From: Druceiella hillmani
Lineage: Eukaryota; Arthropoda; Insecta; Lepidoptera; Hepialidae
Reading direction: 5' to 3'
DNA length: 64,000 nt
NCBI GenBank assembly: GCA_039881145.1
Contig: JAYKKI010000004.1
Location: forward strand, 50,143,001-50,207,000
Shown: piece after piece, positions 1 through 12,110 of the stretch
How positions within the stretch are numbered: the first letter of the stretch is position 1
How the letters are laid out: each line of letters opens with the position of its first letter
Position numbers and translations under genes: made by a program
Notes under the pieces: model-generated
Told to the model about the DNA's origin: nothing
Databases searched by the model: none
The model's input: the letters and a program-made list of their open reading frames with translations, nothing else

Positions 1-1910
1 TTATTGGCTACAGGTGGTCAGTTTAAATGCTTGATAAGAATACTACCCTTACATCTTAGGATGTTCTAAGATTTATGCACATGCACTATGCACACGAACA
101 TCTTGTTGGCGATCCCTTTCAAGAGTTGTAACATCTATATACTGTGAACAAAATGGATTAACTTTATAATTGTCATGTGATTCTGAAGGTGAAGGAGATA
201 TTCAGGGCAATGATTAAATTGCAAGAAATTATATTTTCCACTTATATTTTCCACATTCGTGCTTCTATGGGTTAAACAGTTTTTAAATAAGTTTACTTAC
301 CACTAGTGTAAACGATTATTAGAACTCTAAACATTGTATTGTTTTTATTTTGAATGTTTCAAAACTTTTAAATATAAAGACAAAAAGAAAATATTGCAAT
401 GGATTATGGTTAGAAATAAACAAAAACGAGAACTATAGCTTCATCATTTTATCTAAAACTGTACATAAACAATACAGAAATTAGTAAGAAATTCGTTCAA
501 TGAACTGTGTTCCAAATTGTTCTTAAATACTTTAATTCTTAACGTTAATTACAGACATAATGAAGCAGTTATTTTAAATTTTAAAAATTACTAACTTTTT
601 ATCATTGTAAAGATATTTTTTTTTAATTTCGCCAATTCCAATTCCCAGTTTAAAGGAATTTTAATTTGAATGTTTCTTAAATCATAAATAATTTTATTAA
701 ATATTATTGAAGGGATATGATTTAAAGTTTATTTGTTACACAACTGTTAACTCAAAGATTGTTTGTTACACAATAATCGTTTCCCTAATTTAAAGAAAAA
801 TTACAAATATAACGGCGAAAATTATTATTTGATATGCTTAATAGATAAACATCAGCTTAATTTACGGCCATTAAACATAACAAAGCCCACCTTTTACATT
901 ATTAATTGACATTACCATAGACAAGTCGCGCGTGCGTTCAAATTGACCGTGACAGTAATAGCGGTTAAGATGGCGTCAACGCGATATGTCACTTTACACG
1001 CACGCGCGCTTCTGAGCTTCCGGTTCTGAGACAGAGGTCTTCATAACACAATACATATCTATTGTACATAATAATTGCCGGTTGCATAATGTTTTTATGC
1101 GCCCAGTATTTACTTTCACACTTTTGAATACTAATTTTTCTTAAATGTTTCAATTATTTATTACTTGTAATTGCAAGGTATGATAACTTGTAACTTTATT
1201 TATAACTGACATTGACTGATATTTGATAAAGTCGCGTAGATTATAAGGTATAAACAATTATTTTGTAAAAAAAAATGTTAAAAAAGAACACGAAATAAAC
1301 TGTAAGTTTAAAAAAATTAACTATGTAATTTTGTATCTTACGAGTTTATATTTTTTGTGATATTTCTCCTTCAAGTGTCAACCTCTGATTTTTTTAAAAA
1401 TCGTAGCTCTATACAATATGATTGCCCATACTTTGAGTAAGAATGAACGGACTGGATTGAATCCAAATAACACAAAAGGAACAGACGAAAAGTAAAAGTC
1501 GTTTTTATTGTTTTTTTTTGTAATAAACAGTAAAGAGCAATAAAATACATAATACAATTTTAAATATCAATAACCTACCAAAAAATATCAGTTTTGCACT
1601 TCCGCTAAAATATTAAAATGTCCAATTTATTTGATTAAAAGAGGAAAGAAAAGACGGGGTCTTTAAACACATCATACCCACATAAAACTAACAAAAGTAG
1701 GGCTAAATAGCGCTATGCGCGAAAGAGATAGAGTCCACGAAGTATATATTTAAAACTTTTTAACAAAAACAAATTGACTGCCCTTAATAGCCACAGAATG
1801 AAAAACGCGCTTAAAAGTATAAAATAATGAAAATACCAGTATTTAGTTGGAACTTTTGCGGTACAATATAATTTCCGAACATAAATAAATTTGCAAAATA
1901 CTGTTTTTTC
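1..1910. other. AT-rich intergenic DNA
   Basis: No coding exon is visible on either strand. The only departure from AT-rich sequence is a CpG-rich patch at about 925-1030 that contains AAGATGGCG and alternating CG/GC dinucleotides. It could be a small regulatory element or a fragment of a dispersed repeat. The rest is unremarkable. Confidence 0.5.
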
Positions 1911-2041
1911 TAAAGATTTTTGGAGTCAGAGCCTAGTCGACGTTTGTCTTTCTCTCTCACGTAATGCACACCCACACAGATAAATGAGCGCTACATTCAC
2001 TTGGCTCTATTTCACAGACTCTCTGACTCCAAAAATCTTTA
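1911..2041. mobile_element. MITE-like foldback element, 131 bp
   Basis: A perfect 21-bp terminal inverted repeat bounds the segment. The left arm (1911-1931) starts TAAAGATTTTTGGAGTC, and its exact reverse complement lies at 2021-2041. The 89-bp interior has no coding capacity and includes a CT-rich stretch. Short size, perfect ends and terminal TA dinucleotides suggest a non-autonomous Tc1/mariner-like MITE. The superfamily is inference, because no full-length relative is visible here. Confidence 0.65.
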
Positions 2042-2377
2042 CAAAATCGTTTCAATTTACATATAAGTATACTTCATGTTACATATAAGTAAGAATTATT
2101 TATATTTTTAGTTTATCATTAGGAAATAATAAAATTACATTGTTATTACAAGACAATATTTCTTAACCTACACAATACCAGTTCAGTAATTTGCTGCAAT
2201 AACATATAACGTTAACTTTATTTCATTTCATGTGGGACAGCTTTATTCTCAAACTCTGAATGTCAATCCTTTAAAGAGAACCTCTGTTTAAAAAAAAATA
2301 TTATACATATATTACTATTTAAATTTTGTTATCTTTCTATTTAATACTGGTATTTAATAATAATCTTTGCTAATATC
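2042..2377. other. AT-rich spacer
   Basis: AT-rich sequence without a recognisable feature. Confidence 0.4.
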
Positions 2378-2541
2378 CCACCTGAAGATGTTGTAATACA
2401 ACGAAACCTGTGGTGCTAGTGGTTAGGTGAAACTAGTGGTTCGTGGTAAAGAACTTAAAGAAAGTAGAAATAATACTACATCACGTAGTTTCATTTAATT
2501 GTGAATAATGAATTTCTACAAAATTAACGCCAAATATATTC
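2378..2541 (+). mobile_element. Dispersed element with hammerhead-like core, copy 1
   Basis: This segment matches 45998-46135 closely: CTGAAGATGTTGTAATACAA is followed by CGAAACC and then a shared tail of about 95 bp. The conserved CTGANGA ... GAAAC pattern with a GTTGT/ACAAC hairpin between them resembles a hammerhead ribozyme core. CCAC at 2378-2381 can pair with GTGG at 2443-2446 as stem I. Relative to copy 2, this copy has about 28 extra bases where stem III would be, so it may be inactive. Penelope-like elements are known to carry such motifs; assignment to them is inference. Confidence 0.5.
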
Positions 2542-2984
2542 AATATTCGGTATTTAATAAGCAAAATTATTTTTAAAAATCCAACTGCAGAAATACAACT
2601 GATAATATAAAAGATTAAAACAACCCGATTGTATAAAAAATAAATAACTGAAAAGAGAAAAACAAACTATAATTTATGTAATTTAGTTTAAGTAATTTAG
2701 AGTGTACCGTGAAATATTTTTTTTTCGATACCTGCATAAGTAAAAAATAAAATATAATATATTATATATTTAACTTAGATGTTATAAATTATTGTTGCCT
2801 TTAATATTCCACAATTTTCTCATCTTAATTACGTTAAATATTATGCTATTTCTAGTCATCTTTAAAAAGGGCACGACAAATTATAAAATGTATTTAAATA
2901 ATATCTCGATTTTAGCCTTTTACCTATAACTGCGGTCATTAGTTGTGGTAGTAATATTGGTTAGTTTTCATGACCACAGATAAA
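2542..2984. other. AT-rich spacer
   Basis: Very AT-rich, with A and T runs. No gene or clear repeat seen. Confidence 0.4.
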
Positions 2985-3290
2985 ACAGATAAAGTGACGT
3001 AATCGGAAGGATGTCGCGCCACGTCACGTTCCATTTCCGGAAGCCGCGTTTGCATAACGCGACGGCGGTTGCAAGTGGAGTGTACTCTTACCATTATTAT
3101 AATTTACTCTTGTTTAATTTGCGAACGCGGTTCTCCGCATGACAATGGCGCATTGTCGCGAGCCGACGTTGTTGTACTTTCGCCTTCTTCTACCCTCATC
3201 CGTAGCAATCTGTTATCTCGGATTTCATGTATGATAGTGCTGGAAATATCTCAGCGTATGAATTGTTTGAACATTGAATGACGATAGAGC
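2985..3290. promoter_or_regulatory. GC-rich, CpG-containing putative promoter patch
   Basis: This stretch is much richer in GC and CpG than its flanks. It packs a CRE/ATF-like TGACGTAA, a CACGTCACG, an ETS-like CCGGAAG and a GCGACGGCGG run into about 100 bp. Such clustering is typical of an insect core promoter or first-exon region. The open frame at 3069-3281 begins with TTG and resembles no known family, so I do not call a gene. The gene controlled, and the direction, are unknown. Confidence 0.4.
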
Positions 3291-4140
3291 GGTGGTGGGC
3301 TTGTTAACATTTTTATTAATTAAATGCTTAATTTAATGTATAAAGAGCTGCATGTTTGTCTATCGCACTACTTTCTACCTTCCATGGCCAGCATCTCCCT
3401 TTTTTTGGTGAGTAGGGTCACCACAATATACTTATATTCTTACAAGATTTATCAAACGGAAAACTCATCCATGAAAGAATTCTTAAAATTTCGTCCATAT
3501 TTATGCTGCCAGTGTCATTTACGTAACTTATAGAGTTCTTCACTGAGTTATAATTTTCGTAAAATGCCGAAAAAAATCAGTCGTTTTTAAGAGATGAATA
3601 TTAAATCATAGATTAGATTAAGAAGAATAAAGAAAAATTCTAAGAAAACCTTAAACACAATAAATAAAAGCGTTCAAGCCTTAAATTTTGTAGTGGAAAC
3701 ATTTTAAAATATATTGCTCAACAAAACTTACATAAAATAATAGCAAAATGTATTATTTTTAGGTTTTTTTTCCTGAAATGAGAAATTAAAACTTGTAGCT
3801 GCCACAATTAACTGTCATAATGTGTTTTGTTTGAACCATCCTTTCCCTAATAAACTCAAAATTTTCATTTATGACATTAAATAGCGAAACCTCAACAAAT
3901 GAGCAACAATCAAACCTATTCAAGTAATAAATATTACAATTATTACTCGGCAAACTGTTTTCTTAACAAGCTTCTTTTAACTTGAACTGTAACTTTCTGA
4001 CACTGTAATCAAATCTTACAACTTACTTTTCAGCCACTTTTAATTATAGCATCGATTTTTAAACTTTTCTAACTTCAGCAACTCGGATGACAATACAATA
4101 ATATAGCGCCATCGAGCTGATATGATGATTAATGGGGTTA
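3291..4140. other. Intergenic AT-rich DNA
   Basis: No supported gene. A short frame at 3324-3533 has no family resemblance and I treat it as chance. Confidence 0.4.
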
Positions 4141-4470
4141 TGGTCATAGGAACTTCTTAATGGTTAACAGTAAACCTGTTTAGTTTGAATTCGTTTGACT
4201 TGTCTCAAAGAACACTTTGGTTACATATTGTAACGAAAGAGGTCTGATGACGGAGAAGATAGGTGGGAACATCTGTTATGGGAACTTCACAACTAACTAA
4301 CAGTAAACCCATTGATTTTGAACTCGTTTGACTTGTTTCAACGAACCTTTTGGTTATATATTGTAACGAGAAGGGTCTTATGATGGAAGTGGTCATTAAT
4401 AATTAACAGTAAACCCATCGAGTTTGAACTCGGTCGATTTGACTGAATCGGTCCTTTGGTTACATAAACA
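4141..4470 (+). repeat. Three degenerate tandem units (about 105-135 bp)
   Basis: The phrase TAACAGTAAACC recurs at 4165, 4298 and 4404. Each copy is followed by a variant of TTTGAACTCGTTTGACT, a TTTGGTTA block and, in the first two, ATATTGTAACGA. The uneven spacing (133 and 106 bp) shows indels since duplication. Open frames across it come from the repeat and do not look like genes. Confidence 0.65.
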
Positions 4471-6590
4471 TATGTTTAGTTTCTCATCAAACTTTAAACT
4501 ATACTTACTATTTTTAGTTTTGCGTGTGGTTTGGAATTTGAACTTATTCTCAATTAACAGATTACGTCGCTACTCTCGCTTTTATCTTTATAATATTATG
4601 GCAAGTACATTTTAATCTATTTAAATATTTTCTTCTGAATTTTCGCCGCGAGTTAATGTGAATCTCAACGCTTCAATTGTTGTTATACAATTGTAGAGTA
4701 CCTTCCCACGATCCCTCTTCCTTTTATGAATAATTTTACAGATAGCTCCCTACGACACGATATTCTTTATGATTAATTTATGGTTCGTAATTACAGTTTT
4801 ACGTGTTTCATTTTGCGTTGGATAGTATATTCTTTAGTGTTGTAATAAATTTGCATATTCTCGAGAAAAGAAAGGGGAAAATGATAAAAATGCATAAAGA
4901 GTACGTGTATTTCGCTTCTATTTAAAGATGTATCTGAACGAAGCTCCACATTTGATTAGTTTGTTTTGGTGCCCTAATGTTGTAATATTAATAATAAGAA
5001 GGAGACAAAACATACATAGAATTATAGTAACCATAATCATTATCATATTAATTGGAGACAAATTGCATTATAAATAGAAGTGAGAACTTAAAATTAACTT
5101 TCAAAGTGGTAATTTCAAAGGAGTGTTGGACTGTACTTAATTAAAGACTTAATTAACGCCAAAAACGAGTAAGTTTAAAGTAACACTTGGCAAACGTTCG
5201 TGCGTTCAATTTCATTACGTAAATTATTATCCAACTAAGCGTTAAGTATATTATTGTCAAGCTAAGTGTTAAATGCAATAATATTAAACGCATTACAGAA
5301 AATATTATTTACAAATAAAACTTCTTTGGGGGCGATGAGAGTAAAATTTTCAAGGTCAAAACATTTTTTACGCAAACATGTTTGTGACGTCAGAATGTAA
5401 ACAATATATCGCAATAAGGACGGAAAATAGATACTTAGCTAATAACCGAGAGAGATAATCGTAGATGAACACGATAGAATGAGACAAGAAGTCTATGCAT
5501 GCGCGAAAACAAAGAAATATGTTTTGTCTGTCAAAAGTAAACTGACTTTAGGAAGATGAAATTTAAAGAATTCAATTCTGTTGTAATATAGATGCCCTTA
5601 AAGATATTTCAAAATCCCACGCTTGGAGAGGCGAGAAAGGATGAAAGTATTTTTACGGATGTACTCATTTTCTGCATATTACTGTTATTTAAAACACGCA
5701 ATTTTCAGAAAATATTTTTTCCATTACGTGGACACCAGTGGGTGTCGTGTGGGTGACGCCAGTAGGTGATGAAACAAAGGGGTGAAAGCTAGTAAACTTT
5801 GCGATTTAAAGGAAAAAAAATATAATATTGTTCGCACGTCACGTAGTAGAGTGTAAAAATGAGCACTAGACATAATATGAGGATTGTAGAAACTAAATAT
5901 TGATTGATTAGTATTTTCGGTCATATCTATGAGGAAACATTTTTGACTAAAAAATTGGGGATTACGGAAAATTTTTGTTAAGGGATTGACGATGAATGGG
6001 TTAACAGATAAATATACGTGGTCAATATTAAAAGCGGTCACTACTCACGTGACCAATATTCACGTGATGTACGTTAAGTTTACAAAGGTTAAGGACTTGT
6101 TTTACTTGTACATCGATAACGATAATAGATCAAATAAGCGGTCGTAACCAACGGTTCAAAGGTCATTATCAGGTTATCATCCAAGTTCAGGTTTAACAAT
6201 TTGAAATTGCCCGTGTAATGAAATTCGTGACTCAAGGTGCGGTCGAGACTGGATTTGAAATAATCGTATCTTCATCTCGGTTATCTTTGGGTAATTTATT
6301 TGTTTGATGTCGTTAAGCGGTCAATGTGCGTGAGGAATGCTGGCCATTAGGAAGATTGCTTTCGTGCGTGCAGCGTAATTTGTTTCCAAAGGAGATTTGG
6401 AGGTTCGTTCGTTTTTTTTCTATAAGCTACAGAACCCTGGTATTGCTGCCTTTTTATCTTTTGTATTTTTTGGTGTAATATATATAAGCTGCATGATGAA
6501 TACATAGACTGAGTTCTATATGTTGCAGATTTCAAACTCATTTTAAACGATAAACTATCAAGAATGTAACCGAGAATGCGTCTATTATTC
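4471..6590. other. Intergenic DNA
   Basis: No recognisable gene on either strand. The region around 5720-6300 is slightly less AT-rich, with several CACGTGA-type words at 6045-6066 and repeated GGTCA words, but no conserved protein can be read. Confidence 0.4.
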
Positions 6591-7270
6591 TTATTACAGG
6601 TGACTCCGTGCATAAAACTGAATACATTTGAATAAGGTTTCTGTAAAAAGTTGAAAATATTTATTTCGTTAAAATTGCAATTTTAAAAATCCATTTCCAG
6701 AAACGTTTGGGAATTGTCGTATATTTCCTTAACATTTTATACTAAATTTAATATCTACTATATAGAATCACCTTTATGAATAATAGACACATTTTTGTTT
6801 CAACCTGTATACACATTTTTGTTTCAAACTGTATACACTTACGTATACAATGTGTATATCTGCCTATTATTCATACAGATAGTTCTATGCATCAAACTGA
6901 GTATATTTAAAACGAATTTCTGTAAAAAATTATTTTTTTACTTGAAATCGCCACATTGATACTGATGTTTCCAGAAAGAGTTGAGAATTTTCATATAGTT
7001 ATTTAACATTTCCTACCCAGTTTGATTGATGCACAAAATCACCTTTATGAATAATAGACAGATTTTTGTTTCAAACTGTATACACTTACGTGTACAACGT
7101 GTATATCTGTCTATTATTCATACATATGGTTCTGTGCATCAAACTTAGTATATTTAAAGCGAATTTCTGTAAAAAAATTATTTTTCTACTTGAAATCGAA
7201 ATGAAATCGCCACATTGATACTGATGTTTTCAGAAAGAGTTGAGAATTTCCATATAGTCCTTTAAGATAT
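6590..7270 (+). repeat. Three-unit tandem array with nested inverted repeats
   Basis: The phrase GCATCAAACTGAGTATATTT recurs in variant form at about 6609, 6889 and 7136, each time followed by TTTCTGTAAAAA and, further on, a CCAGAAA..GTTGGGAATT-type block. Unit lengths are about 280 and 247 bp. Two units contain an inverted repeat. In the last, TATGAATAATAGACAGAT at 7046-7063 is perfectly complemented at 7105-7122. The one at 6775-6788 / 6862-6875 has one mismatch. This looks like a tandemly amplified foldback or MITE-derived sequence. Confidence 0.65.
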
Positions 7271-7284
7271 CCTACCCAGTTTAG

Positions 7285-7323
7285 TGCTCAGAGTCACGTG
7301 TTGCATACACGTGACTCTGAGCA
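7285..7323. repeat. Perfect 16-bp-arm palindrome
   Basis: Arms at 7285-7300 and 7308-7323 are exact reverse complements (TGCTCAGAGTCACGTG), separated by 7 bases. Each arm ends in an E-box-like CACGTG. It directly follows the tandem array. Confidence 0.8.
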
Positions 7324-7451
7324 TAGACACTTTCTTCGTTACACCCGTGTAAAAATGATATCTGTTTCACATATCGTTAACTATTGGCCTTAGAAACATA
7401 AAATTTAGAGAATGCATTTATTTTGTCACAAAAGTACCCACTTGAAAAGGG

Positions 7452-7490
7452 TTTTTAAAAAATCTCACCCCTGGTGAGATTTTTTAAAAA
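7452..7490. repeat. Perfect 18-bp-arm hairpin with 3-base loop
   Basis: Arms at 7452-7469 and 7473-7490 are exact reverse complements, TTTTTAAAAAATCTCACC and its complement, around the loop CCT. No element boundary is recognisable around it. Confidence 0.8.
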
Positions 7491-7766
7491 ATGATGAAAA
7501 GGGGTGAATGAATTTTTTACGCATAATTATTTCCACATTATTGACGTTTGAAACGTAAGATTTGTTGAATATAATTCTTTTGTAATGTAAACACCGAATG
7601 AACTTTTTTTTTAAATGCCACCTTTAAATGAGTAAAAACGATATTATAGATTTTTCCTGGTTCACACGTTAACCAATACCGTGTACAAAGAAGCACTGTA
7701 GACAAAAATGCAATTTTGTACATGCTGTTCGTTGATGTGTGAACCAGGAAAAAAAATTATATAAAG

Positions 7767-7836
<70 letters not shown>
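7767..7836. repeat. (TA)n microsatellite
   Basis: About 70 bp of almost uninterrupted TA dinucleotides with one C substitution. It generates spurious frames rich in I and Y on both strands. Confidence 0.95.
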
Positions 7837-7839
<3 letters not shown>

Positions 7840-8160
7840 GTATAAGCCAAGTGTTGATAATGTCTTTAGTAATATTTTACACCCCACGCCAGGTTGCGAG
7901 CAACAGCTAATAGCTTACAAGCGAGTTGGTATATTAATGTCTAGTTTAATTAATTAATATATTATTTAAAATATTGCTTTATAATTTTACTTCAAAAGGC
8001 TAAATCTCGTTTATAATATATTTCAATAATATAAATAGAAATTTAATTAACACAGCCTTCTTCTTTCTATACATTTCCAGACAATTGAAGAATTTTCTTG
8101 TTCTACTCCGACGAAGCATTTTATTTTCAGTTATTCATTAGAAAACAGATTATATTTTCA

Positions 8161-8163
<3 letters not shown>

Positions 8164-8216
<53 letters not shown>

Positions 8217-8217
8217 T
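8164..8217. repeat. (TA)n microsatellite
   Basis: About 54 bp of TA dinucleotides with one C interruption near the right end. Confidence 0.95.
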
Positions 8218-10223
8218 CATGAATATTTTCTTTTTTCCTCGGCAAGGATTGTTCCCCATCAAAATATGTTAAACGTATAAACGTTTAACACTGCATCAAA
8301 AATGTATTTAAAACTCAGTTAAAAAATGTTTAACACTTACAACCCATCATTACCACGTCATTAATTACTTCTACATACTTTTTATTTCAAGTTATGTGAC
8401 ACGCATATTAAAGGATTAAAATTTATTAAATACATTCAAAACATCTTGTAAACATATGTCTCAATGCGGCTTTACCCTCTTTTATCTGACTGATAATTAA
8501 GCGAGTAAGCTTAAAATAAAATATTATATGTCTCGTAATAAAAATGTAACACCGGTTTTAAATGGATTCGTTTTGAGTAATTCCGTTTTGTAATATTTAT
8601 TACACACAAAATGCTAAATCTGTTCCGAATCCGAATAAAAAACAACTCACGAATTATTGGAAAATAATTTCATTTAAGTATCGAATAACTTATTAATAGA
8701 TATTTCTAATCTTAGCTAGAAAATATTGTAATAACTTACGCATTAATATTAGTTTAATTACGAACAAAATTTAAAATTATGAATATATGAATTTTCCAAA
8801 ATTATTACTTTAAAATAATATTATATTGTAGCTTATACTTTATTTCTTTATTTTTCTGGTTATATCACTTTAGATTCCGATAAGACAATAAATATAAGGA
8901 AAAAATTCAATTTGGTTTCCATCAATTTTAAAACTACCATATTTTTATTATATATTCCAATACAAATTAACTTGCGTCCCTTACTTAAACTAATAAATTT
9001 TGTATTCGTATATAAGTTAGAAGAATTTTTTTTCATGTTGAACATTTTGCAAAAAAACACTGTATTTTTTTAAATTTTCCGCCGCATTAAAAATAATTTT
9101 AAATATACTGTTCTAATTTTAAAATTTTGCCCGTGGGCAAACAATGAAAAGACAACAAAGTAAATACAATAAACTGCTTCACAATTTACATAGATGCGCA
9201 TAAGCGCGTATAATTAAAAATGTTTTAATTCTACCATATTTTAAATCCGTTTCAACATAACTCAATAAATATTAATATTTCCATTAAATTTCCAATTCCA
9301 CCGCTGTAAGAAAAAACGTCAGTTATTATAATTATATTTAGTTTATATTAACTAAATATAAATTAAGGCTAAAATAACAGAAACAATTTAGAAAGAAAAG
9401 TAAAAATTTAGAAGCAAATTAAATACGGTTGAAATAAAATTAAGTTGTAATGTGAAAAATTTGTTGAACGGATAAAATAACAACAAAAGAAATATATATG
9501 GAAGAAATTAGTCTGAAAACATGGAAGGAGACAGGTATGACCAAATTGGGGAACATATAATTATAATCTCATGTGTGAAAGCATGTTTAGTGGAATAAAT
9601 TTAATGAAAAGGTATATCAGCATAGAACAACATGGTGTTTCATTATTTTTGTTTATCCTATTTAGACATTATTTTTGTTTCTTCGATAGGAATATATAAA
9701 TAAAGACGCCACAAAAACATCTTAAAAACTTTAATCTGACGAGGAACCAGAAGGTACTTAATTCAACACTCCAATCTTAATAAAAACATAAAAAATTTTG
9801 ATCTATTCGCTTCACTTTTAACGACTCATTTGTGGAAGCCATGGCTAGTTGGCGACCGACTTTACTGCATCCCTTTCTTTCTCTAAACGCGTCTCGCGCA
9901 TAAAAAAAGAAGTGAATAGACATGCGCACGCGCAGATTTAGCTTCAAACGCCGCATTAGTGCGCTGTGTAATGTATTAATCTTACTTAATTACCTTTTTC
10001 TGTTTGCTCAGACACAAAGCTCATTATACGCGTGTCGGAACTAACTTACGAGTAATGTATTCGACCATTGTGTTGTATTGATGCGTGGATAATAACTGAC
10101 AGATGTTTTTAACGGTTAATAGCTATCGGCTTAATCTTGAAGACGTTTAGCGAAATTTATCATTGGGTAATTACATAAAAGGGATCTTTTTTTTATTTAA
10201 TGTTATTTTGGGAAGTCTTTTTT
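8218..10223. other. Intergenic AT-rich DNA
   Basis: No supported gene. A short inverted repeat around ACTAAATATA lies at about 9333-9360. A GC-richer patch at about 9835-10060 contains CGCGCA words and a CT-rich stretch. Nothing else is recognisable. Confidence 0.4.
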
Positions 10224-10302
10224 TAAGATTGTTTAATTTTCTGTTATAAAAAAGGTACATAATAGATGTACCTTTTTTATAATAAAAAATTAAACAATCT
10301 TA
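10224..10302. repeat. 35-bp-arm inverted repeat, 9-base loop
   Basis: Arms at 10224-10258 and 10268-10302 pair over 35 positions with one mismatch and one position that would be G-U in RNA. GGTAC/GTACC sits next to the loop. The 79-base hairpin has precursor-microRNA dimensions, but it is AT-rich and could equally be a foldback repeat. I call it a repeat only. Confidence 0.8.
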
Positions 10303-10471
10303 TTATTTATAATAAACGGCTTTATAATTATTTAATCGTAACGAGAGGATTGAGTTTTGATTATAAGATATAATACTTCATTAATATTAAAAGATTTTAA
10401 CTTTGCTGTAAATACAATTATCGAAATTTAACTACGTTTGGTAAAAATGACCAAGTGTTGTCTATTAAATT

Positions 10472-10725
10472 ATACAGACGAGGCTTCCAAAGTTTTATGA
10501 GATTTAGAAAATTAATTATAATTATAGAATAATAAAAATAGTCAATTACCACACACAAAAAAAAACATATTTTAACCTGATTTCTGGTATTATTATCCAT
10601 TATTTTTACAGACGAGGCTTCCGAAGTTTTGTGACATTTAGAAGAGTAATTATAATTACAGAATAATAGTTAATTACCAAACACAAAAAAACGTCTTTCA
10701 ACCTAATTTCTGTTATTATTATCCT
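10472..10725 (+). repeat. Tandem duplication of about 134 bp
   Basis: CAGACGAGGCTTCC starts both copies, at 10475 and 10609. Both continue with AAGTTTT.TGA..TTTAGAA, TAATTATAATTA, AGAATAAT, a CACAAAAA run, and end in TTATTATTATCC. Copies differ by scattered substitutions and small deletions, so this is an older local duplication. Confidence 0.8.
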
Positions 10726-11093
10726 TTATAACTATTCCTTTCATCGGTATATTAACGACATTTTTTGATGTTTATGAATTGTGTTTTTACGAATTTCTGT
10801 ATACATAAATATATAATAATATAAAAAATACATCATAAATATAATTACTTGGATTATATTAGTAGCTCAAGAGATACTCAATACCATAAACATATAGAGA
10901 ATCAGTATCGATATCATATATGTTTTCAAGTGATCGATGCACAACTGAGTTGCCTTCAAAACAAAGAAGTAAAATGGATAGTGATCTGGAGATAATAACA
11001 AACGTTATATTGCTTTATGTTTAAAATTGCTTTAAAATCCTAAATATCCAGAAACATTTCTTGTACAACAATGTGATTAAAACAACATTCGCG

Positions 11094-11199
11094 CTGTAAA
11101 ATGTAGGAATGACACAATATTTAACCGCTTAATTACCTCTAAGATTTAACCAAATTGGAATTTGCTTACGATGAATTGAACTGAATTTCTTGCAATGTA
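11094..11199 (+). repeat. Dispersed repeat, copy A
   Basis: About 106 bp matching 12592-12697 in the same orientation, starting CTGTAAAATGTAGGAATGAC and ending near GAACTGAATTTCTT, with about ten differences. The two copies lie 1.5 kb apart on either side of the CpG-rich patch. Confidence 0.75.
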
Positions 11200-11809
11200 C
11201 AGTTGTTATGTATAGTAATGTCATAGAACATATAATCGTAATTATCATAAAGTCTATTACCCTTAACGTATATGTACACTTCTGTTTTAACTTTAACTAT
11301 ATGCAAATAAATAAAAATATTTCAATTGGTAAAAGAAGTATGAAATATATGTTTGTCAATTGTATACGTATACAACGTTTGTTGTTTTTTTTTGTACGAA
11401 CCAATAAATACAGAAACTAGCTTTATTCACAGATCAACTGCAAATTTCCAATACTCTACAAAAAAACTGTTATCGTACAAAAATACATGGTAAAAAAATA
11501 TCGAAATTATGAAATGCCACATAAATGAAACACAGATCTTAATAATTGAAAGGAAATCTTCTAAATCTAAAGCATAGATAGACCCGAAAAAATCTTTCGA
11601 GCAAAGACAAGACTATTTATTATTTTTAAACAAAACTAATTATTTGAATTTAGAATACGTTTTGATTGCGCCAGAATTTAAACCAAAACCGAAATTGATT
11701 CTTTTCTGATTCCTTACTGTCGTTTGATAGAGCTTTTGTACGCAAGATTTTAAATAATAGAGATTTAATTGAAATATAAAATCAATTTGTATCGTCAATT
11801 GGGCTAATC
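11200..11809. other. Intergenic AT-rich DNA
   Basis: No supported gene; short frames here have no family resemblance. Confidence 0.4.
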
Positions 11810-12110
11810 GGCGTGTCTCGATCACATCGCCGCTTGACCTCTAGCCGGTAGCGGGCGGGAGAGAAATCGGCCCGCGCCGGACCTGTCGGCGGTGAAACCC
11901 GCACTGTGCCACTTGCGCACGCGCATCTCCCGCCCAATTCCGACTTTCGATCGCCTCTAGTCGCCGCAACCGCGGCCATCTTTTTTGTCGCCGCGCGAAT
12001 GTTCGCATTCCGCGCCAGAACGCGGCGCGCATCCGTAACGCAAATTTGTTTACGCGCCTTTTGACTCAACGCACGCGGTCGTTTCCGAAATGTGCTTTTT
12101 GGCATATTTT
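11810..12110. promoter_or_regulatory. CpG-rich island, putative promoter/first exon
   Basis: About 300 bp of strikingly CpG-dense sequence in very AT-rich surroundings, with GCGGGCGGG, CCCGCGCC, CGGCGGTG, GCGGCCATCTT and GCGCGCAT. The last-but-one includes a GCCAT (YY1/Pho-like) word. Open frames on the minus strand (107 and 63 codons) follow the GC content and resemble no family. Size and composition fit a promoter with an untranslated first exon. It could serve the secreted-protein gene downstream as an alternative promoter, or an unseen gene to the left. Confidence 0.45.

Noticed and set aside
3069..3281. 70-codon frame in the GC-rich patch
   Set aside because: Starts at TTG and has no family resemblance; region read as a putative promoter.
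7538..7957. Overlapping frames on both strands rich in Ile-Tyr repeats
   Set aside because: Produced by the (TA)n microsatellite; no conserved protein.
11782..12105. 107-codon Arg/Ala-rich frame on the minus strand
   Set aside because: Follows CpG-rich composition, no domain, no splice support; better explained as a promoter island.
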